The position numbers and the translations under genes are program-made. Shown here piece by piece: positions 40,644 to 49,477 of a DNA stretch of 56,825 nt (positions are counted from its first letter, which is position 1; the number at the start of each line of letters is the position of its first letter). The stretch spans positions 57,344 to 114,168 of the forward strand of contig NZ_AOJH01000027.1 of assembly GCF_000337355.1 (NCBI RefSeq), read 5' to 3'. This stretch comes from Halorubrum kocurii JCM 14978. Its GTDB lineage: Archaea > Halobacteriota > Halobacteria > Halobacteriales > Haloferacaceae. The notes beneath the pieces are model-generated. The model was not told the DNA's origin. It saw only the letters and a list, made by a program, of their open reading frames with translations, and searched no databases.

Positions 40644-41108
40644 ATGGGAATCAACTACAGCGTCGAGGCCGACCCGGAGACCACCGCCAAGGGGATGCTC
40701 CGCGACCGGCCCATCAGCGTGAAGGACAGCAAGGAGATCTCCCGGGAGATCAAAGGCGAGACGGTCGCCGACGCCGAGGAGTTCCTCCAGGAAGTCATCG
40801 ACGAGGAGACCTCGGTGCCGATGCGCCAGCACAACGCCGGCGCGGGCCACCGCTCCGACATCGACGGCTGGGACGCGGGACGGTACCCCGAGAAGGCCGC
40901 CAAGGACTTCCTGAAGCTCCTGGAGAACGTCAAGAACAACGCGGACGAACAGGGGTTCGACGGCGACGAGATGGTCATCAAACACGTCGCCCCCCACAAG
41001 GTCGGCGAACGACCGGGGCGGAACCCGCGAGCCGCGGGCGCCACCGGGTGGAACACCACCCTCGCCGACGTCGAACTCATCATCGAGGACCCGGAGGCTG
41101 ACGAATAA
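40644..41108 (+). CDS. rpl22: Ribosomal protein L22 (uL22)
   Basis: Protein of 154 residues that lines the exit tunnel with its beta-hairpin. Features are [23 protein letters not shown], the acidic-basic helix near [26 protein letters not shown], and [18 protein letters not shown]. Its stop overlaps the rps3 start by a single nt (TAATG). Confidence 0.96.
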   Translation: MGINYSVEADPETTAKGMLRDRPISVKDSKEISREIKGETVADAEEFLQEVIDEETSVPMRQHNAGAGHRSDIDGWDAGRYPEKAAKDFLKLLENVKNNADEQGFDGDEMVIKHVAPHKVGERPGRNPRAAGATGWNTTLADVELIIEDPEADE

Positions 41109-42046
41109 TGGCTGACGAACACCAATTCATCGAGGACGGCCTGCGCCGTTCACAGATCAACGAGTTCTTCGCAGACGAGCTCGGCCGCGCCGGCTACGGC
41201 GGTATGGACGTCGCTCAGACGCCGATGGGGACGCAGATCGTCCTGAAGGCCGAAAAGCCCGGCATGGTGATCGGGAAGGGCGGGAAGAACATCCGCAAGA
41301 TCACCACCGAGCTCGAGGACCGCTTCGACATGGACGACCCGCAGATCGACGTTCAGGAGGTCGACGAGCCCGACCTGAACGCGCAGATCGTCGCGGACCG
41401 TCTCGCGAACGCCTTAGAGCGCGGCTGGTACTTCCGGAAGGCCGGTCACACGACGATCGACCGGATCATGGACGCGGGCGCGCTTGGCGCCGAGATCGTC
41501 CTGAGCGGGAAGGTCACCGGCGCGCGCTCGCGCGTCGAGAAGTTCAACCGCGGCTACATCAAGCACAACGGCGAGCCCGCGGAGGAGGTCGTCGACCACG
41601 GTCAGGGCGTCGCGGTGATGAAGCTCGGGACGATCGGCGTCAACGTGAAGATCATCCCGCCGGGCGCGAAACTCCCGGACGACTTCGACATCCGCGAGGA
41701 CGCCGAGGTCCCGGAGGTCGAGCAGGCGGCCGTCGGCGCCGACGCCGACGAGGGCGTCGAGTCGCTCCTCGAGGAGGAGCCCGAGGACGTGCCCGACGTC
41801 GGCGGCGACGAGGACGTCGAGGTCCCCGACGAGGACCCGGCAGACCTCATCGACGAGGAGGTCGTCGAAGAGGTCGTCGAGGAGACCCAGGACACGGCCA
41901 CGGAGGCGACCGACGTCGCCGCCGAGGAGCCGGTCGGCGACGCCGACGCGGACGACGTCGACGAGCTCGACGAGGAGATCGAAGAGGAGGCCGCAGACCT
42001 CGTCGCGGAGATGGAGGCTGCGGACGAAGACGAGGAGGACGAATAA
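41108..42046 (+). CDS. rps3: Ribosomal protein S3 (uS3) with long acidic tail
   Basis: mRNA-entry protein of 312 residues. The KH domain has [20 protein letters not shown]; the S3 C-domain follows with GLG-type [25 protein letters not shown] and [14 protein letters not shown]. The core ends near residue 205. The last 105 residues are almost only Asp, Glu, Val and Ala, one of the strongest acidic tails in the operon. rpl29 starts right after the stop. Confidence 0.96.
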   Translation: MADEHQFIEDGLRRSQINEFFADELGRAGYGGMDVAQTPMGTQIVLKAEKPGMVIGKGGKNIRKITTELEDRFDMDDPQIDVQEVDEPDLNAQIVADRLANALERGWYFRKAGHTTIDRIMDAGALGAEIVLSGKVTGARSRVEKFNRGYIKHNGEPAEEVVDHGQGVAVMKLGTIGVNVKIIPPGAKLPDDFDIREDAEVPEVEQAAVGADADEGVESLLEEEPEDVPDVGGDEDVEVPDEDPADLIDEEVVEEVVEETQDTATEATDVAAEEPVGDADADDVDELDEEIEEEAADLVAEMEAADEDEEDE

Positions 42047-42259
42047 ATGGCAATCCTCTACACCGACGAGATCCGCGACATGACCGCGGCCGAGCGACAG
42101 GTCGAACTCGAGGAGCTCGAGACCGAGCTGCTCAACTCGAAGGCGCAGCGGGCCGCCGGCGGCATGCCGGAGAGCCCCGGTCGCGTGAAGGAGCTGAAGA
42201 AGACGATCGCGCGGATCAAGACGATACAGGCGGAAGAAGGCGACTTCGACGACGAATAA
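42047..42259 (+). CDS. rpl29: Ribosomal protein L29 (uL29)
   Basis: Two-helix protein of 70 residues at the tunnel exit beside L23: [23 protein letters not shown] and [20 protein letters not shown]. It begins at the nt after the rps3 stop and ends 1 nt before rnp1. Confidence 0.95.
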   Translation: MAILYTDEIRDMTAAERQVELEELETELLNSKAQRAAGGMPESPGRVKELKKTIARIKTIQAEEGDFDDE

Positions 42260-42260
42260 G

Positions 42261-42719
42261 ATGATCTCCCCCGACACCATCGTTCGGCACGAACTCGTCG
42301 GCCTCCCGGTTCGGGTGGTCGACGCCGACAGCGACGCCCACGTGGGCATCGCCGGTCGCGTGCTGTCCGAGACGTTCGGCACCCTCGTGGTCCGGACCGA
42401 GTCGGGGGACAAACGCGTGCCCAAGTCGGGCGCGACGTTGGAGTTCGCGGTCGTCGATGTCCCGACCGTTCGCACAGATGAAGCCGCCGACGACGGCCAG
42501 TCGTCGGGGTCCGCGTCCCAACTCGGGTCGGATACTACGGGGGTCCGCCCCCGTCAGTCTGGCCCGTCCGGGTCCGCAAGCGTCGTCACCGGTGACGACG
42601 CGGATCCGGCGAGCCAACACGGCGAGTGCAAAGACGCGGTCTACGTAACGGTGGATGGCGATCGGCTGCGGTATCGACCCGCCGAACGCACCGAACAAGG
42701 TGTCACACAATGGCGATAG
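42261..42719 (+). CDS. rnp1: RNase P protein component 1 (Rpp29/POP4) with an insertion
   Basis: Protein cofactor of RNase P, Sm-like barrel, 152 residues. The barrel begins ISPDTIVRHELVGLPVRVVDA, then GIAGRVLSETFGTLVV and KRVPKSGATLEF, which match archaeal Rpp29. About 50 residues rich in Ser, Gly and Asp (roughly 72-122) separate this from the last strands YVTVDGDRLRYRPAERTEQG. Typical archaeal members have about 95-100 residues without that insert. The RNA partner is the gene at 18453. Its location in the spc-like operon is standard. rps17 overlaps its end by 10 nt. Confidence 0.9.
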   Translation: MISPDTIVRHELVGLPVRVVDADSDAHVGIAGRVLSETFGTLVVRTESGDKRVPKSGATLEFAVVDVPTVRTDEAADDGQSSGSASQLGSDTTGVRPRQSGPSGSASVVTGDDADPASQHGECKDAVYVTVDGDRLRYRPAERTEQGVTQWR

Positions 42720-43054
42720 GAATCGACGTACCCACGCCTCCGGAGCCAGACAACCCGGAGGATTACGACTACGAGAAGTGCCCGTTCTACGGGCAGCTCT
42801 CCGTCCGCGGCCAGACCCGTGAGGGAACGGTCGTGTCGACGGATATGGAAAAGACCGTCATCGTCGAGCGAGAATACGACGTGTTCGTACCGAAATACGA
42901 CCGGTACATGAAGCGTCGGTCGCGCATCCCGGCCCACGTGCCGGGCGTGCTCGACTCGCTCGAAGTCGGTGACGAAGTGAAAATCGCGGAGACGCGACCG
43001 CTCTCGAAGACGAAGTCCCACGTCGTCGTCGAGAACCTGTCGGGTGATCAGTGA
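42710..43054 (+). CDS. rps17: Ribosomal protein S17 (uS17)
   Basis: OB-fold protein of 114 residues. The archaeal N-terminal part ([21 protein letters not shown]) precedes [20 protein letters not shown] and [14 protein letters not shown], the S17 core, with [17 protein letters not shown] at the end. The ATG at 42710 lies inside the end of rnp1. It overlaps rpl14 as TGATG. Confidence 0.96.
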   Translation: MAIGIDVPTPPEPDNPEDYDYEKCPFYGQLSVRGQTREGTVVSTDMEKTVIVEREYDVFVPKYDRYMKRRSRIPAHVPGVLDSLEVGDEVKIAETRPLSKTKSHVVVENLSGDQ

Positions 43055-43452
43055 TGGAGGCGCTCAAGGCCGACGTCACGCAGGGGCTCTCGAAGGGCTC
43101 GCTCATCACGTGCGCCGACAACACCGGCGCCCGTGAGCTGAAGGTGATCTCGGTGGCCGGCTACTCCGGCACCAAGAACCGCCACCCGAAGGCAGGTATC
43201 GGTGACAAGGTGACCGTCTCGGTCACCAAAGGGACCCCGGAGATGCGGCGGCAGGTGCTGGAGGCGGTCGTCGTCCGCCAGCGCAAGCCGATCCGCCGTC
43301 CGAACGGCACGCGCGTGAAGTTCGAGGACAACGCGGCCGTCATCATCGACGACCTCGAGGAGCCGCGGGGCACGGAGATCAAAGGCCCCGTCGCCCGCGA
43401 GGTCGCCGAGCGCTTCGGGAGCATCGCCTCCACCGCGACGATGATCGTCTAA
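43054..43452 (+). CDS. rpl14: Ribosomal protein L14 (uL14)
   Basis: Subunit-interface protein of 132 residues. Core motifs: [61 protein letters not shown] and [17 protein letters not shown]. The ATG at 43054 (TGATG junction) is chosen over a GTG one codon earlier. Confidence 0.97.
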   Translation: MEALKADVTQGLSKGSLITCADNTGARELKVISVAGYSGTKNRHPKAGIGDKVTVSVTKGTPEMRRQVLEAVVVRQRKPIRRPNGTRVKFEDNAAVIIDDLEEPRGTEIKGPVAREVAERFGSIASTATMIV

Positions 43453-43454
43453 TC

Positions 43455-43811
43455 ATGACGAAACAGCCACGCAAACAGCGAAAACGGTCGGAGACCGCGC
43501 CGCTCCACGAGCGGCAGAACCAGGTCCGAGCCACCCTCACGGAGGATCTCCGCGAGGAGTACGGACAGCGGAACGTCCGCGTCAACGCCGGCGACACCGT
43601 CGAGGTGCTTCGCGGCGACGCGGCCGGCACGGAGGCCGAGGTCATCTCGGTCGACCTGTCCGCGGAACGGATCACCGTCGAGGACGTCACCGTCGCGAAG
43701 GCGGACGGGGAGGAGGTTCCCCGTCCCATCCCGGCGAGCAACGTCCGGGTGACCGAACTGGACCTGGAAGACGAGCGCCGGGAGGCGCGGCTCCAGGAGG
43801 ATAACGAATGA
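43455..43811 (+). CDS. rpl24: Ribosomal protein L24 (uL24)
   Basis: Assembly-initiator protein of 118 residues. Basic start [20 protein letters not shown], then the KOW motif [21 protein letters not shown] and [15 protein letters not shown], ending in the archaeal acidic C-terminus. It overlaps rps4e as ATGA. Confidence 0.96.
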   Translation: MTKQPRKQRKRSETAPLHERQNQVRATLTEDLREEYGQRNVRVNAGDTVEVLRGDAAGTEAEVISVDLSAERITVEDVTVAKADGEEVPRPIPASNVRVTELDLEDERREARLQEDNE

Positions 43812-44533
43812 CGCGACATCAGAAGCGACTGGCAGTACCGAACTCCTGGCCGGTCGAGCGAAAGACCGACACGTTCACCGTTAAGGCCGGCGCCGGCCCG
43901 CACGGTGAGGCGGGCGTTCCGCTCGTCGTCCTGCTGCGGGACGTGCTCGGTTACGTCGACTCGACGAAGGAGGCGCGCTACGCGCTGAACAACGACTCGG
44001 TCCTCGTCAACGGGGACGCAATTTCGGACGAGCAGCGTCCGATCGGGATGTTCGACATCCTGGCGTTCCCCGAGCGCGGGGAGTTCTTCCGCGTCTTCCC
44101 CGACGAGGGCGGTCGGCTCGCGCTGACCCCCGTCGACGAGGAGGCCGCGGGCAGCCGGCTCGGGAAGATCACGAACAAGTCCGTCGTCCCCGGCGGAGAC
44201 GTCCAGCTGACGCTCCACGACGGGACGAACGTCCTCGTTGACGCCGACGCCGAGTACGACACGAAGGACTCGATCGTCGTCGACAACGAGTCGAAGGAGG
44301 TCGTCGCCCACTTCGAGTACGAAGAGGGCGCCCTCGTCACCGCCGTCGCCGGCCAGCACGCCGGTCGAATCGGCGAGGTGGCCGACATCGACGTGACGCT
44401 CGGCTCCGGCTCGAACACGGTCTTCGTCGGCGACGACGAGGACGGCTACGAGACGGTCGAGGAGTACCTCGTCGTCATCGACGAGAACTTCACCGCCGAC
44501 GACGCGGACGAGACGGGTGATTCGGATGAGTGA
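43808..44533 (+). CDS. rps4e: Ribosomal protein S4e (eS4)
   Basis: Archaeal/eukaryotic small-subunit protein, 241 residues, absent from bacteria. N-terminus [20 protein letters not shown]4-like RNA-binding segment [22 protein letters not shown], and a KOW-type region [21 protein letters not shown]. Acidic C-terminal tail. It overlaps rpl5 by 8 nt. Confidence 0.96.
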   Translation: MTRHQKRLAVPNSWPVERKTDTFTVKAGAGPHGEAGVPLVVLLRDVLGYVDSTKEARYALNNDSVLVNGDAISDEQRPIGMFDILAFPERGEFFRVFPDEGGRLALTPVDEEAAGSRLGKITNKSVVPGGDVQLTLHDGTNVLVDADAEYDTKDSIVVDNESKEVVAHFEYEEGALVTAVAGQHAGRIGEVADIDVTLGSGSNTVFVGDDEDGYETVEEYLVVIDENFTADDADETGDSDE

Positions 44534-45050
44534 ATCCGAGAGCGCGTCCCACGAGATGCGCGAACCGTACCTGGAGAAGGTCGTCGTCCACATGGGCGTC
44601 GGACAGGGCGGTGAGCCGCTCGCCGACGCCGAGGAGATCATCGAGGAGATCACGGGCCAGCAGTCGGTCCGGACCACTTCGAAGCGCACCATCGCCGAGT
44701 TCGGGATCCGCAAGGGCGACCCGATCGGCGTCAAGGTGACGCTGCGGAACGAGGACGCGCACGCGTTCCTCGAGACCGCCCTGGAACTGGCCGACGTCTC
44801 CAAGAGCCAGTTCGACGACACGGGGAACCTGAGCTTCGGGGTCGAGGACCACACCGACTTCCCGAGCCAGGAGTACGACCCGAACATCGGTATCTACGGC
44901 CTCGACGTGACGACGACGATCGTCCGTCCCGGCTACCGCGTGTCGAAGCGGGACAAGGCCACCGCCTCGATCCCGGAAAAACACCGGATGACCGCCGAGG
45001 ACGCGGCCGCGTTCCTCGAAACGAACTTCGACGTTGAGGTAACGGAATGA
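44526..45050 (+). CDS. rpl5: Ribosomal protein L5 (uL5)
   Basis: 5S-rRNA-binding protein of 174 residues. Features: [68 protein letters not shown]. The start is the ATG at 44526, just inside the end of rps4e; a GTG at 44517 would add three residues. Overlaps rps14 as ATGA. Confidence 0.96.
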   Translation: MSESESASHEMREPYLEKVVVHMGVGQGGEPLADAEEIIEEITGQQSVRTTSKRTIAEFGIRKGDPIGVKVTLRNEDAHAFLETALELADVSKSQFDDTGNLSFGVEDHTDFPSQEYDPNIGIYGLDVTTTIVRPGYRVSKRDKATASIPEKHRMTAEDAAAFLETNFDVEVTE

Positions 45051-45220
45051 GCGAAGCGAACAACGACACGGGCGAGCACGCGTCGAAACGCACCGACTCC
45101 CGGCACACGTGCCGGCGGTGCGACCGCGAGCAGGGGCTCGTCGGCAAGTACGACATCAACCTCTGCCGGCAGTGTTTCCGCGAGGTCGCCCGAGACATGG
45201 GATTCGAGAAGTACAGCTGA
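45047..45220 (+). CDS. rps14: Ribosomal protein S14, zinc-binding type (uS14)
   Basis: Short gene of 57 residues. It begins at the ATG that overlaps the rpl5 stop (ATGA, 45047-45050) and ends with TGA at 45218-45220. The translation contains [20 protein letters not shown] and CRQC, giving the four-cysteine zinc site Cx2C...Cx2C of archaeal S14, and ends [13 protein letters not shown] as in other archaea. Its position between rpl5 and rps8 is the standard one. Confidence 0.96.
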   Translation: MSEANNDTGEHASKRTDSRHTCRRCDREQGLVGKYDINLCRQCFREVARDMGFEKYS

Positions 45221-45222
45221 TC

Positions 45223-45615
45223 ATGACGGGAAACGATCCATTCACCAACGCGCTGGCCGGCATGGACAACGCCGAGAGCGTTGGCCACCTGTCGTACACG
45301 GTTGAGCCCGCCTCCAACATCATCGGCTCCGTCCTCGAGGTCCTCTACGACCGCGGGTACGTCGACGGCTTCGAGTACGTCGACGACGGGAAAGCCGGGA
45401 AGTTCGAGGTCGAACTGAAAGGTGCCATCAACGAGTGTGGCGCCGTCAAGCCCCGCTACTCCGCGGGCGCTGACGAGTTCGAGAAGTGGGAGAAGCGATA
45501 CCTCCCCGCCCGTGACTACGGGACGCTCATCGTCACGACGAGCCACGGCGTCATGAGCCACTACGAGGCCCGCGAAGAGGGCATCGGCGGCCAAGTGATC
45601 GCATACGTCTACTAA
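45223..45615 (+). CDS. rps8: Ribosomal protein S8 (uS8)
   Basis: Platform protein of 130 residues. MTGNDPFTNALAGMDNAESV is the archaeal start (equivalent to D-PLANALS), and GTLIVTTSHGVMSHYEAREEG is the S8 rRNA-binding end. The ATG at 45223 lies 2 nt after the rps14 stop; the frame open upstream is not used. Confidence 0.97.
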   Translation: MTGNDPFTNALAGMDNAESVGHLSYTVEPASNIIGSVLEVLYDRGYVDGFEYVDDGKAGKFEVELKGAINECGAVKPRYSAGADEFEKWEKRYLPARDYGTLIVTTSHGVMSHYEAREEGIGGQVIAYVY

Positions 45616-45617
45616 CA

Positions 45618-46151
45618 ATGAACAGAGTCGAAATCGACATTCCGGACGACGTCTCCGCCGAGACCGACCACCTCGAACTCACCGTCGAGGGTCCCAACGG
45701 GAGCGTTACGCGACGCCTCTGGTACCCCGACGTCGAGGTCACGGTCGAGGACGGTGTCGTCGCGATCGCCTCCGAGAACGAGGACGCGAAGACGAACGCC
45801 ACGGTCGGCACCTTCGAGAGCCACGTCGCCAACATGATCCACGGCGTCACCGACGGATGGGAGTACACGATGGAAGTGTACTACGCCCACTTCCCGATGC
45901 AGGTGACCGTGGAGGGCGACGAGGTCGTCATCGAGAACTTCCTCGGCGAGCGAGCACAGCGACGCACCCCGATCCGCGGGGACACGGACGTACAGATCGA
46001 CGGCGAGACGGTACGGCTTACGGGCTCCGACAAGGAGGCCGTCGGGCAGACCGCCGCCGACATCGAACAGCTGACGAAGGTGACCGACAAGGACACGCGC
46101 GTCTTCCAGGACGGCGTGTACATCGTCGAGAAGCCCACCGGAGGTGCCTAA
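45618..46151 (+). CDS. rpl6: Ribosomal protein L6 (uL6)
   Basis: Protein of 177 residues with two similar domains near the sarcin-ricin loop. Features: EIDIPDDVSAETDHLELTVE, then HVANMIHGVTDGWEYTMEVYY and FPMQVTVEGDEVVIENFLGE, ending DTRVFQDGVYIVEKP. It is 3 nt from rpl32e. Confidence 0.97.
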   Translation: MNRVEIDIPDDVSAETDHLELTVEGPNGSVTRRLWYPDVEVTVEDGVVAIASENEDAKTNATVGTFESHVANMIHGVTDGWEYTMEVYYAHFPMQVTVEGDEVVIENFLGERAQRRTPIRGDTDVQIDGETVRLTGSDKEAVGQTAADIEQLTKVTDKDTRVFQDGVYIVEKPTGGA

Positions 46152-46154
46152 CCA

Positions 46155-46865
46155 ATGGCCGAAGAACTGGAAGACATCAGCGGTGTCGGTCCCTCGAAGG
46201 CGGACGCCCTTCGCGAGGCCGGCTACGAGACGGTCGAGGACGTGAAGGCCGCCTCCCAGTCTGAGCTCTCCGAGGTCGACGGCGTCGGCAACGCGCTCGC
46301 AGCGCGGATCAAGGCCGACGTTGGCGGGCTGGAGGTCGACGAGGAGGCGGACGCGGAGATCGAAGACGAGACGGACGAGGAGGAGGAGGCCGACGAGGCC
46401 GACGCCGACGAGGACGTCGAGACGGAGCTTCGCCCCCGCGGTCACGCCGACAAGACGCCGGAACTGGACGACGAGACTGCTCGCGCGCTCGCACAGAAGC
46501 ACCGCGAGGGGAAACCGCAGTTCAACCGGCAGGACTACCACAAGAAGAAGCGGATCCCGACGTCGTGGCGCAAGCCGCGCGGCGGGCTCTCCAAGCAGCG
46601 CCGCCGCATGAAGGCGAAGGGCCCTGTCGTCGAGGCGGGGTTCCGGTCGCCCAAGGCGTCGCGCGACCTACACCCGAGCGGCTTCGAGGAGGTCCGCGTG
46701 CACAACACGGACGACCTCGAGGGCGTCGACGGCGACACGCAGGCGGTGCGCATCGCCTCGAAGGTCGGCGGACGCAAGCGCGAACTGATCGAAGACGAGG
46801 CGGAGGAGCGCGAGATCCGCGTGCTGAACCCGACCTACGTCGAAGTGGAGGTCGACGATGAGTGA
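46155..46865 (+). CDS. rpl32e: Ribosomal protein L32e (eL32) with N-terminal HhH extension
   Basis: The L32e core occupies about residues 115-236: [41 protein letters not shown] and [19 protein letters not shown]. Ahead of it is a haloarchaeal extension with helix-hairpin-helix-like repeats ([34 protein letters not shown]) and an acidic stretch. Similar extensions occur in other Halobacteria. It overlaps rpl19e by 8 nt. Confidence 0.95.
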   Translation: MAEELEDISGVGPSKADALREAGYETVEDVKAASQSELSEVDGVGNALAARIKADVGGLEVDEEADAEIEDETDEEEEADEADADEDVETELRPRGHADKTPELDDETARALAQKHREGKPQFNRQDYHKKKRIPTSWRKPRGGLSKQRRRMKAKGPVVEAGFRSPKASRDLHPSGFEEVRVHNTDDLEGVDGDTQAVRIASKVGGRKRELIEDEAEEREIRVLNPTYVEVEVDDE

Positions 46866-47319
46866 CCTGAAGGCGCAGAAACGGCTCGCAGCGGACGAGC
46901 TCGACGTCGGCAAGGGCCGCGTCTGGCTCGACCCCGAGGCACAGGAAGAGATCGAGGACGCCATCACGCGAGAGGACGTCCGCGAGCTCATCGAACAGGG
47001 CACCATCCGCGCGAAGGACGCGAAGACGAACTCCCGCGGTCGGGCCCGCGAGCGCGCGGAAAAGCGCTCGTACGGTCATCAGTCGGGCGCCGGTACCCGG
47101 AAGGGGAAGTCCGGCGCGCGACAGAACACGAAGGACGACTGGAAGGCGCGGATCCGCGCACAGCGCGCCCGCCTGAAGGAGCTTCGAGACGAGGAGGACG
47201 TACTCGACGCCAGCGAGTACCGCACGCTCTACAACAAGGCGAGCGGCGGCGACTTCGAGGACGTCGCGCGGCTGGAGGCGTACATCCAGACCCAGTACGG
47301 TTACGAGGTGACGGACTAA
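46858..47319 (+). CDS. rpl19e: Ribosomal protein L19e (eL19)
   Basis: Archaeal/eukaryotic protein of 153 residues. [22 protein letters not shown] and [20 protein letters not shown] plus [22 protein letters not shown] are the family core. The ATG lies 8 nt before the end of rpl32e; the stop overlaps the rpl18 start as TAATG. Confidence 0.96.
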   Translation: MSDLKAQKRLAADELDVGKGRVWLDPEAQEEIEDAITREDVRELIEQGTIRAKDAKTNSRGRARERAEKRSYGHQSGAGTRKGKSGARQNTKDDWKARIRAQRARLKELRDEEDVLDASEYRTLYNKASGGDFEDVARLEAYIQTQYGYEVTD

Positions 47320-47876
47320 TGGCGACAGGACCACGATACAAGGTGCCGATGCGGCGCCGCCGCGAGGTCCGGACGGACTACCATCAGAGGTTGCGCCTGC
47401 TGAAATCGGGCAAGCCTCGCCTGGTCGCCCGGGTGAGCAACGCTCACGTCAGGGCGCAGCTGGTGACCCCCGGATCCGACGGCGACGAGACCCACGCGGC
47501 CGCCTCCAGCGAGGAGCTCGGCGAGTACGGCTGGGACGCCCCCACGGGCAACCTCCCCAGCGCGTACCTGACCGGGTTCCTTGCGGGCGCCCGCGCCGTC
47601 GACGCCGGCCTCGACGAGGCCGTCCTCGACATCGGGCTCAACACGGCGACGCCCGGCAACAAGACGTTCGCAGTACAGGAAGGAGCGATCGACGCCGGCC
47701 TCGAGATCCCGCACAGCGACGACGTGCTGGCCGACTGGTCGCGCACGCGCGGCGAGCATATCGCCGCGTACGCCGAGCAGCTCGACGAACCGCTGTACAG
47801 CGGCGATTTCGACGCGGCCGACCTACCCGAGCACTTCGACGACGTGCTCGCGACAATCCAGGAGGACCATGAGTAG
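47319..47876 (+). CDS. rpl18: Ribosomal protein L18 (uL18)
   Basis: 5S-rRNA-binding protein of 185 residues, the longer archaeal type. Features: [65 protein letters not shown] and a C-terminal region [20 protein letters not shown]. It overlaps rps5 by 8 nt. Confidence 0.96.
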   Translation: MATGPRYKVPMRRRREVRTDYHQRLRLLKSGKPRLVARVSNAHVRAQLVTPGSDGDETHAAASSEELGEYGWDAPTGNLPSAYLTGFLAGARAVDAGLDEAVLDIGLNTATPGNKTFAVQEGAIDAGLEIPHSDDVLADWSRTRGEHIAAYAEQLDEPLYSGDFDAADLPEHFDDVLATIQEDHE

Positions 47877-48516
47877 ACACAACGACGGCTGGGAACCGCG
47901 GACGCGACTCGGCCGCAAGGTACAGAACGGCGACATCTCGTCGATGGAACAGGCGCTCGACTCCGGCCTCCCGCTGAAGGAGGCCGAGATCGTCGACCAG
48001 CTCCTCCCGGGGCTGGAAGACGAAGTACTGGACATCAACATGGTCCAGCGCATGACCGACTCCGGCCGCCGCGTGAAGTTCCGCTGCGTGGTCGCCGTGG
48101 GCAACCGCGACGGCTACCTCGGCTACGCGCAGGCCCGAGACGATCAGGTCGGCGGCGCGATCCAGAAGGCGATCGACGTCGCGAAGCTGAACATCATCAA
48201 GGTTGACCGCGGCTCCGGGTCCTGGGAGGACCAGCCCGGCGGCACGAACTCCCTCACCCGCAAGGCGGAGGGGAAGGCCGGCTCCGTCACCGTCGAGATC
48301 CAGCCCGCCCCTCAGGGGCTCGGTCTGGCCGCGGCGGAGACGGTACGGAACATCCTAGAGCTCGCCGGCGTCGAGGACGCCTGGACGAACTCCGACGGCA
48401 ACACCCGCACGACCGTGAACCTCGCGAAGGCGACGTTCAACGCGCTGGAGAACGCGGCGCAGTCCCGCACTCCGCAGCACGCGCGTGAGGTACACTACGA
48501 CGAGGTGAGCGAGTGA
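47869..48516 (+). CDS. rps5: Ribosomal protein S5 (uS5)
   Basis: Fidelity protein of 215 residues. The dsRNA-binding-like N-domain has [21 protein letters not shown] and [21 protein letters not shown]; the C-domain has [22 protein letters not shown]. The ATG at 47869 sits in the end of rpl18, with GGAGG at 47861-47865 as its ribosome-binding site. Confidence 0.96.
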   Translation: MSRHNDGWEPRTRLGRKVQNGDISSMEQALDSGLPLKEAEIVDQLLPGLEDEVLDINMVQRMTDSGRRVKFRCVVAVGNRDGYLGYAQARDDQVGGAIQKAIDVAKLNIIKVDRGSGSWEDQPGGTNSLTRKAEGKAGSVTVEIQPAPQGLGLAAAETVRNILELAGVEDAWTNSDGNTRTTVNLAKATFNALENAAQSRTPQHAREVHYDEVSE

Positions 48517-48980
48517 TGCAAGCGATCGTGCAGCTCCGCGGTGACGTGAACCTGGAGTACGGCGTCGAGGACACCCTCGACATGCTGAACATCGGGCGCG
48601 TCAACCACGCGACGTTCGTCCCTGAGACGGAGTCGTACCGCGGCATGATCACCAAGGTGAACGACGTCGTCGCGTTCGGGGAACCGAGCGTTGACACGGT
48701 CGCGACCACCGTCGCGCGACGCGGTGAGCCCCTGGAGGGCTCGGCCGACATCGACGACGAGTGGATCGACGACAACACCGACTACGCCGATCTCGAGGCG
48801 CTGGCCGAGGCGCTCGTCGACGAGGAGACGACGCTGCGCGAGCAGGGTCTCTCGCCGACGCTCCGGCTCCACGCCCCCCGCGGCGGTCACGAGGGAATCA
48901 AGCACCCGGTGATCGAGGGCGGCGAACTCGGCAAACACACCACCGAGGAGATCGATAATCTCCTGGAGGCGATGCGATGA
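48516..48980 (+). CDS. rpl30: Ribosomal protein L30 (uL30)
   Basis: Protein of 154 residues, the long archaeal form related to eukaryotic L7. [35 protein letters not shown] is the archaeal core, shown here only in part: GRVNHATFVPETESYRGMIT. The end is SPTLRLHAPRGGHEGIKHP. TGATG overlap with rps5; ATGA overlap with rpl15. Confidence 0.95.
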   Translation: MQAIVQLRGDVNLEYGVEDTLDMLNIGRVNHATFVPETESYRGMITKVNDVVAFGEPSVDTVATTVARRGEPLEGSADIDDEWIDDNTDYADLEALAEALVDEETTLREQGLSPTLRLHAPRGGHEGIKHPVIEGGELGKHTTEEIDNLLEAMR

Positions 48981-49474
48981 CGAGCAAGAAACGTCGACAG
49001 CGCGGGTCCCGTACCCACGGCGGCGGAACGCACAAGAACCGGCGCGGCGCCGGTCACCGCGGTGGCCGCGGCGCGGCCGGCCGCGCGAAACACGAGTTCC
49101 ACAACTACGGCCCGCTCGGTAAGTACGGCTTCAAGCGCCCCGAGGGGACGCAAACCGAGGTCCTCGAAGTGAAAGTCCAGAAGCTCGACGAGGACGCGGC
49201 GCTGTACGCCGCGGAAGACCTCGCCGAGGAGGACGGCGACGCGTACGTCGTCGACGCGCGCGACGTCGTCGAGGACGGCCACGAGGCCGACGTCGTGAAG
49301 GTGCTCGGCGGCGGGCAGGTCCGCCGTGAGCTCCGCGTCACCGCAGACGCGTTCACCGCCGGTGCGGTCGAACTCATCGAGGAAGCCGGCGGCGAGGCGA
49401 CGCTCTCCGAGCGAGCCGAGGAGGCCGCTGACGAACCGGAAAACACTTCCGACGACGAGGACGACGAGGCGTAA
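48977..49474 (+). CDS. rpl15: Ribosomal protein L15 (uL15)
   Basis: Protein of 165 residues. Basic Gly-rich start TSKKRRQRGSRTHGGGTHKN, RRGAGHRGGRGAAGRAKHEF, and the globular end VVKVLGGGQVRRELRVTADAF. Acidic tail. It stops 3 nt before secY, as in other archaeal spc operons. Confidence 0.96.
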   Translation: MTSKKRRQRGSRTHGGGTHKNRRGAGHRGGRGAAGRAKHEFHNYGPLGKYGFKRPEGTQTEVLEVKVQKLDEDAALYAAEDLAEEDGDAYVVDARDVVEDGHEADVVKVLGGGQVRRELRVTADAFTAGAVELIEEAGGEATLSERAEEAADEPENTSDDEDDEA

Positions 49475-49477
49475 CCA

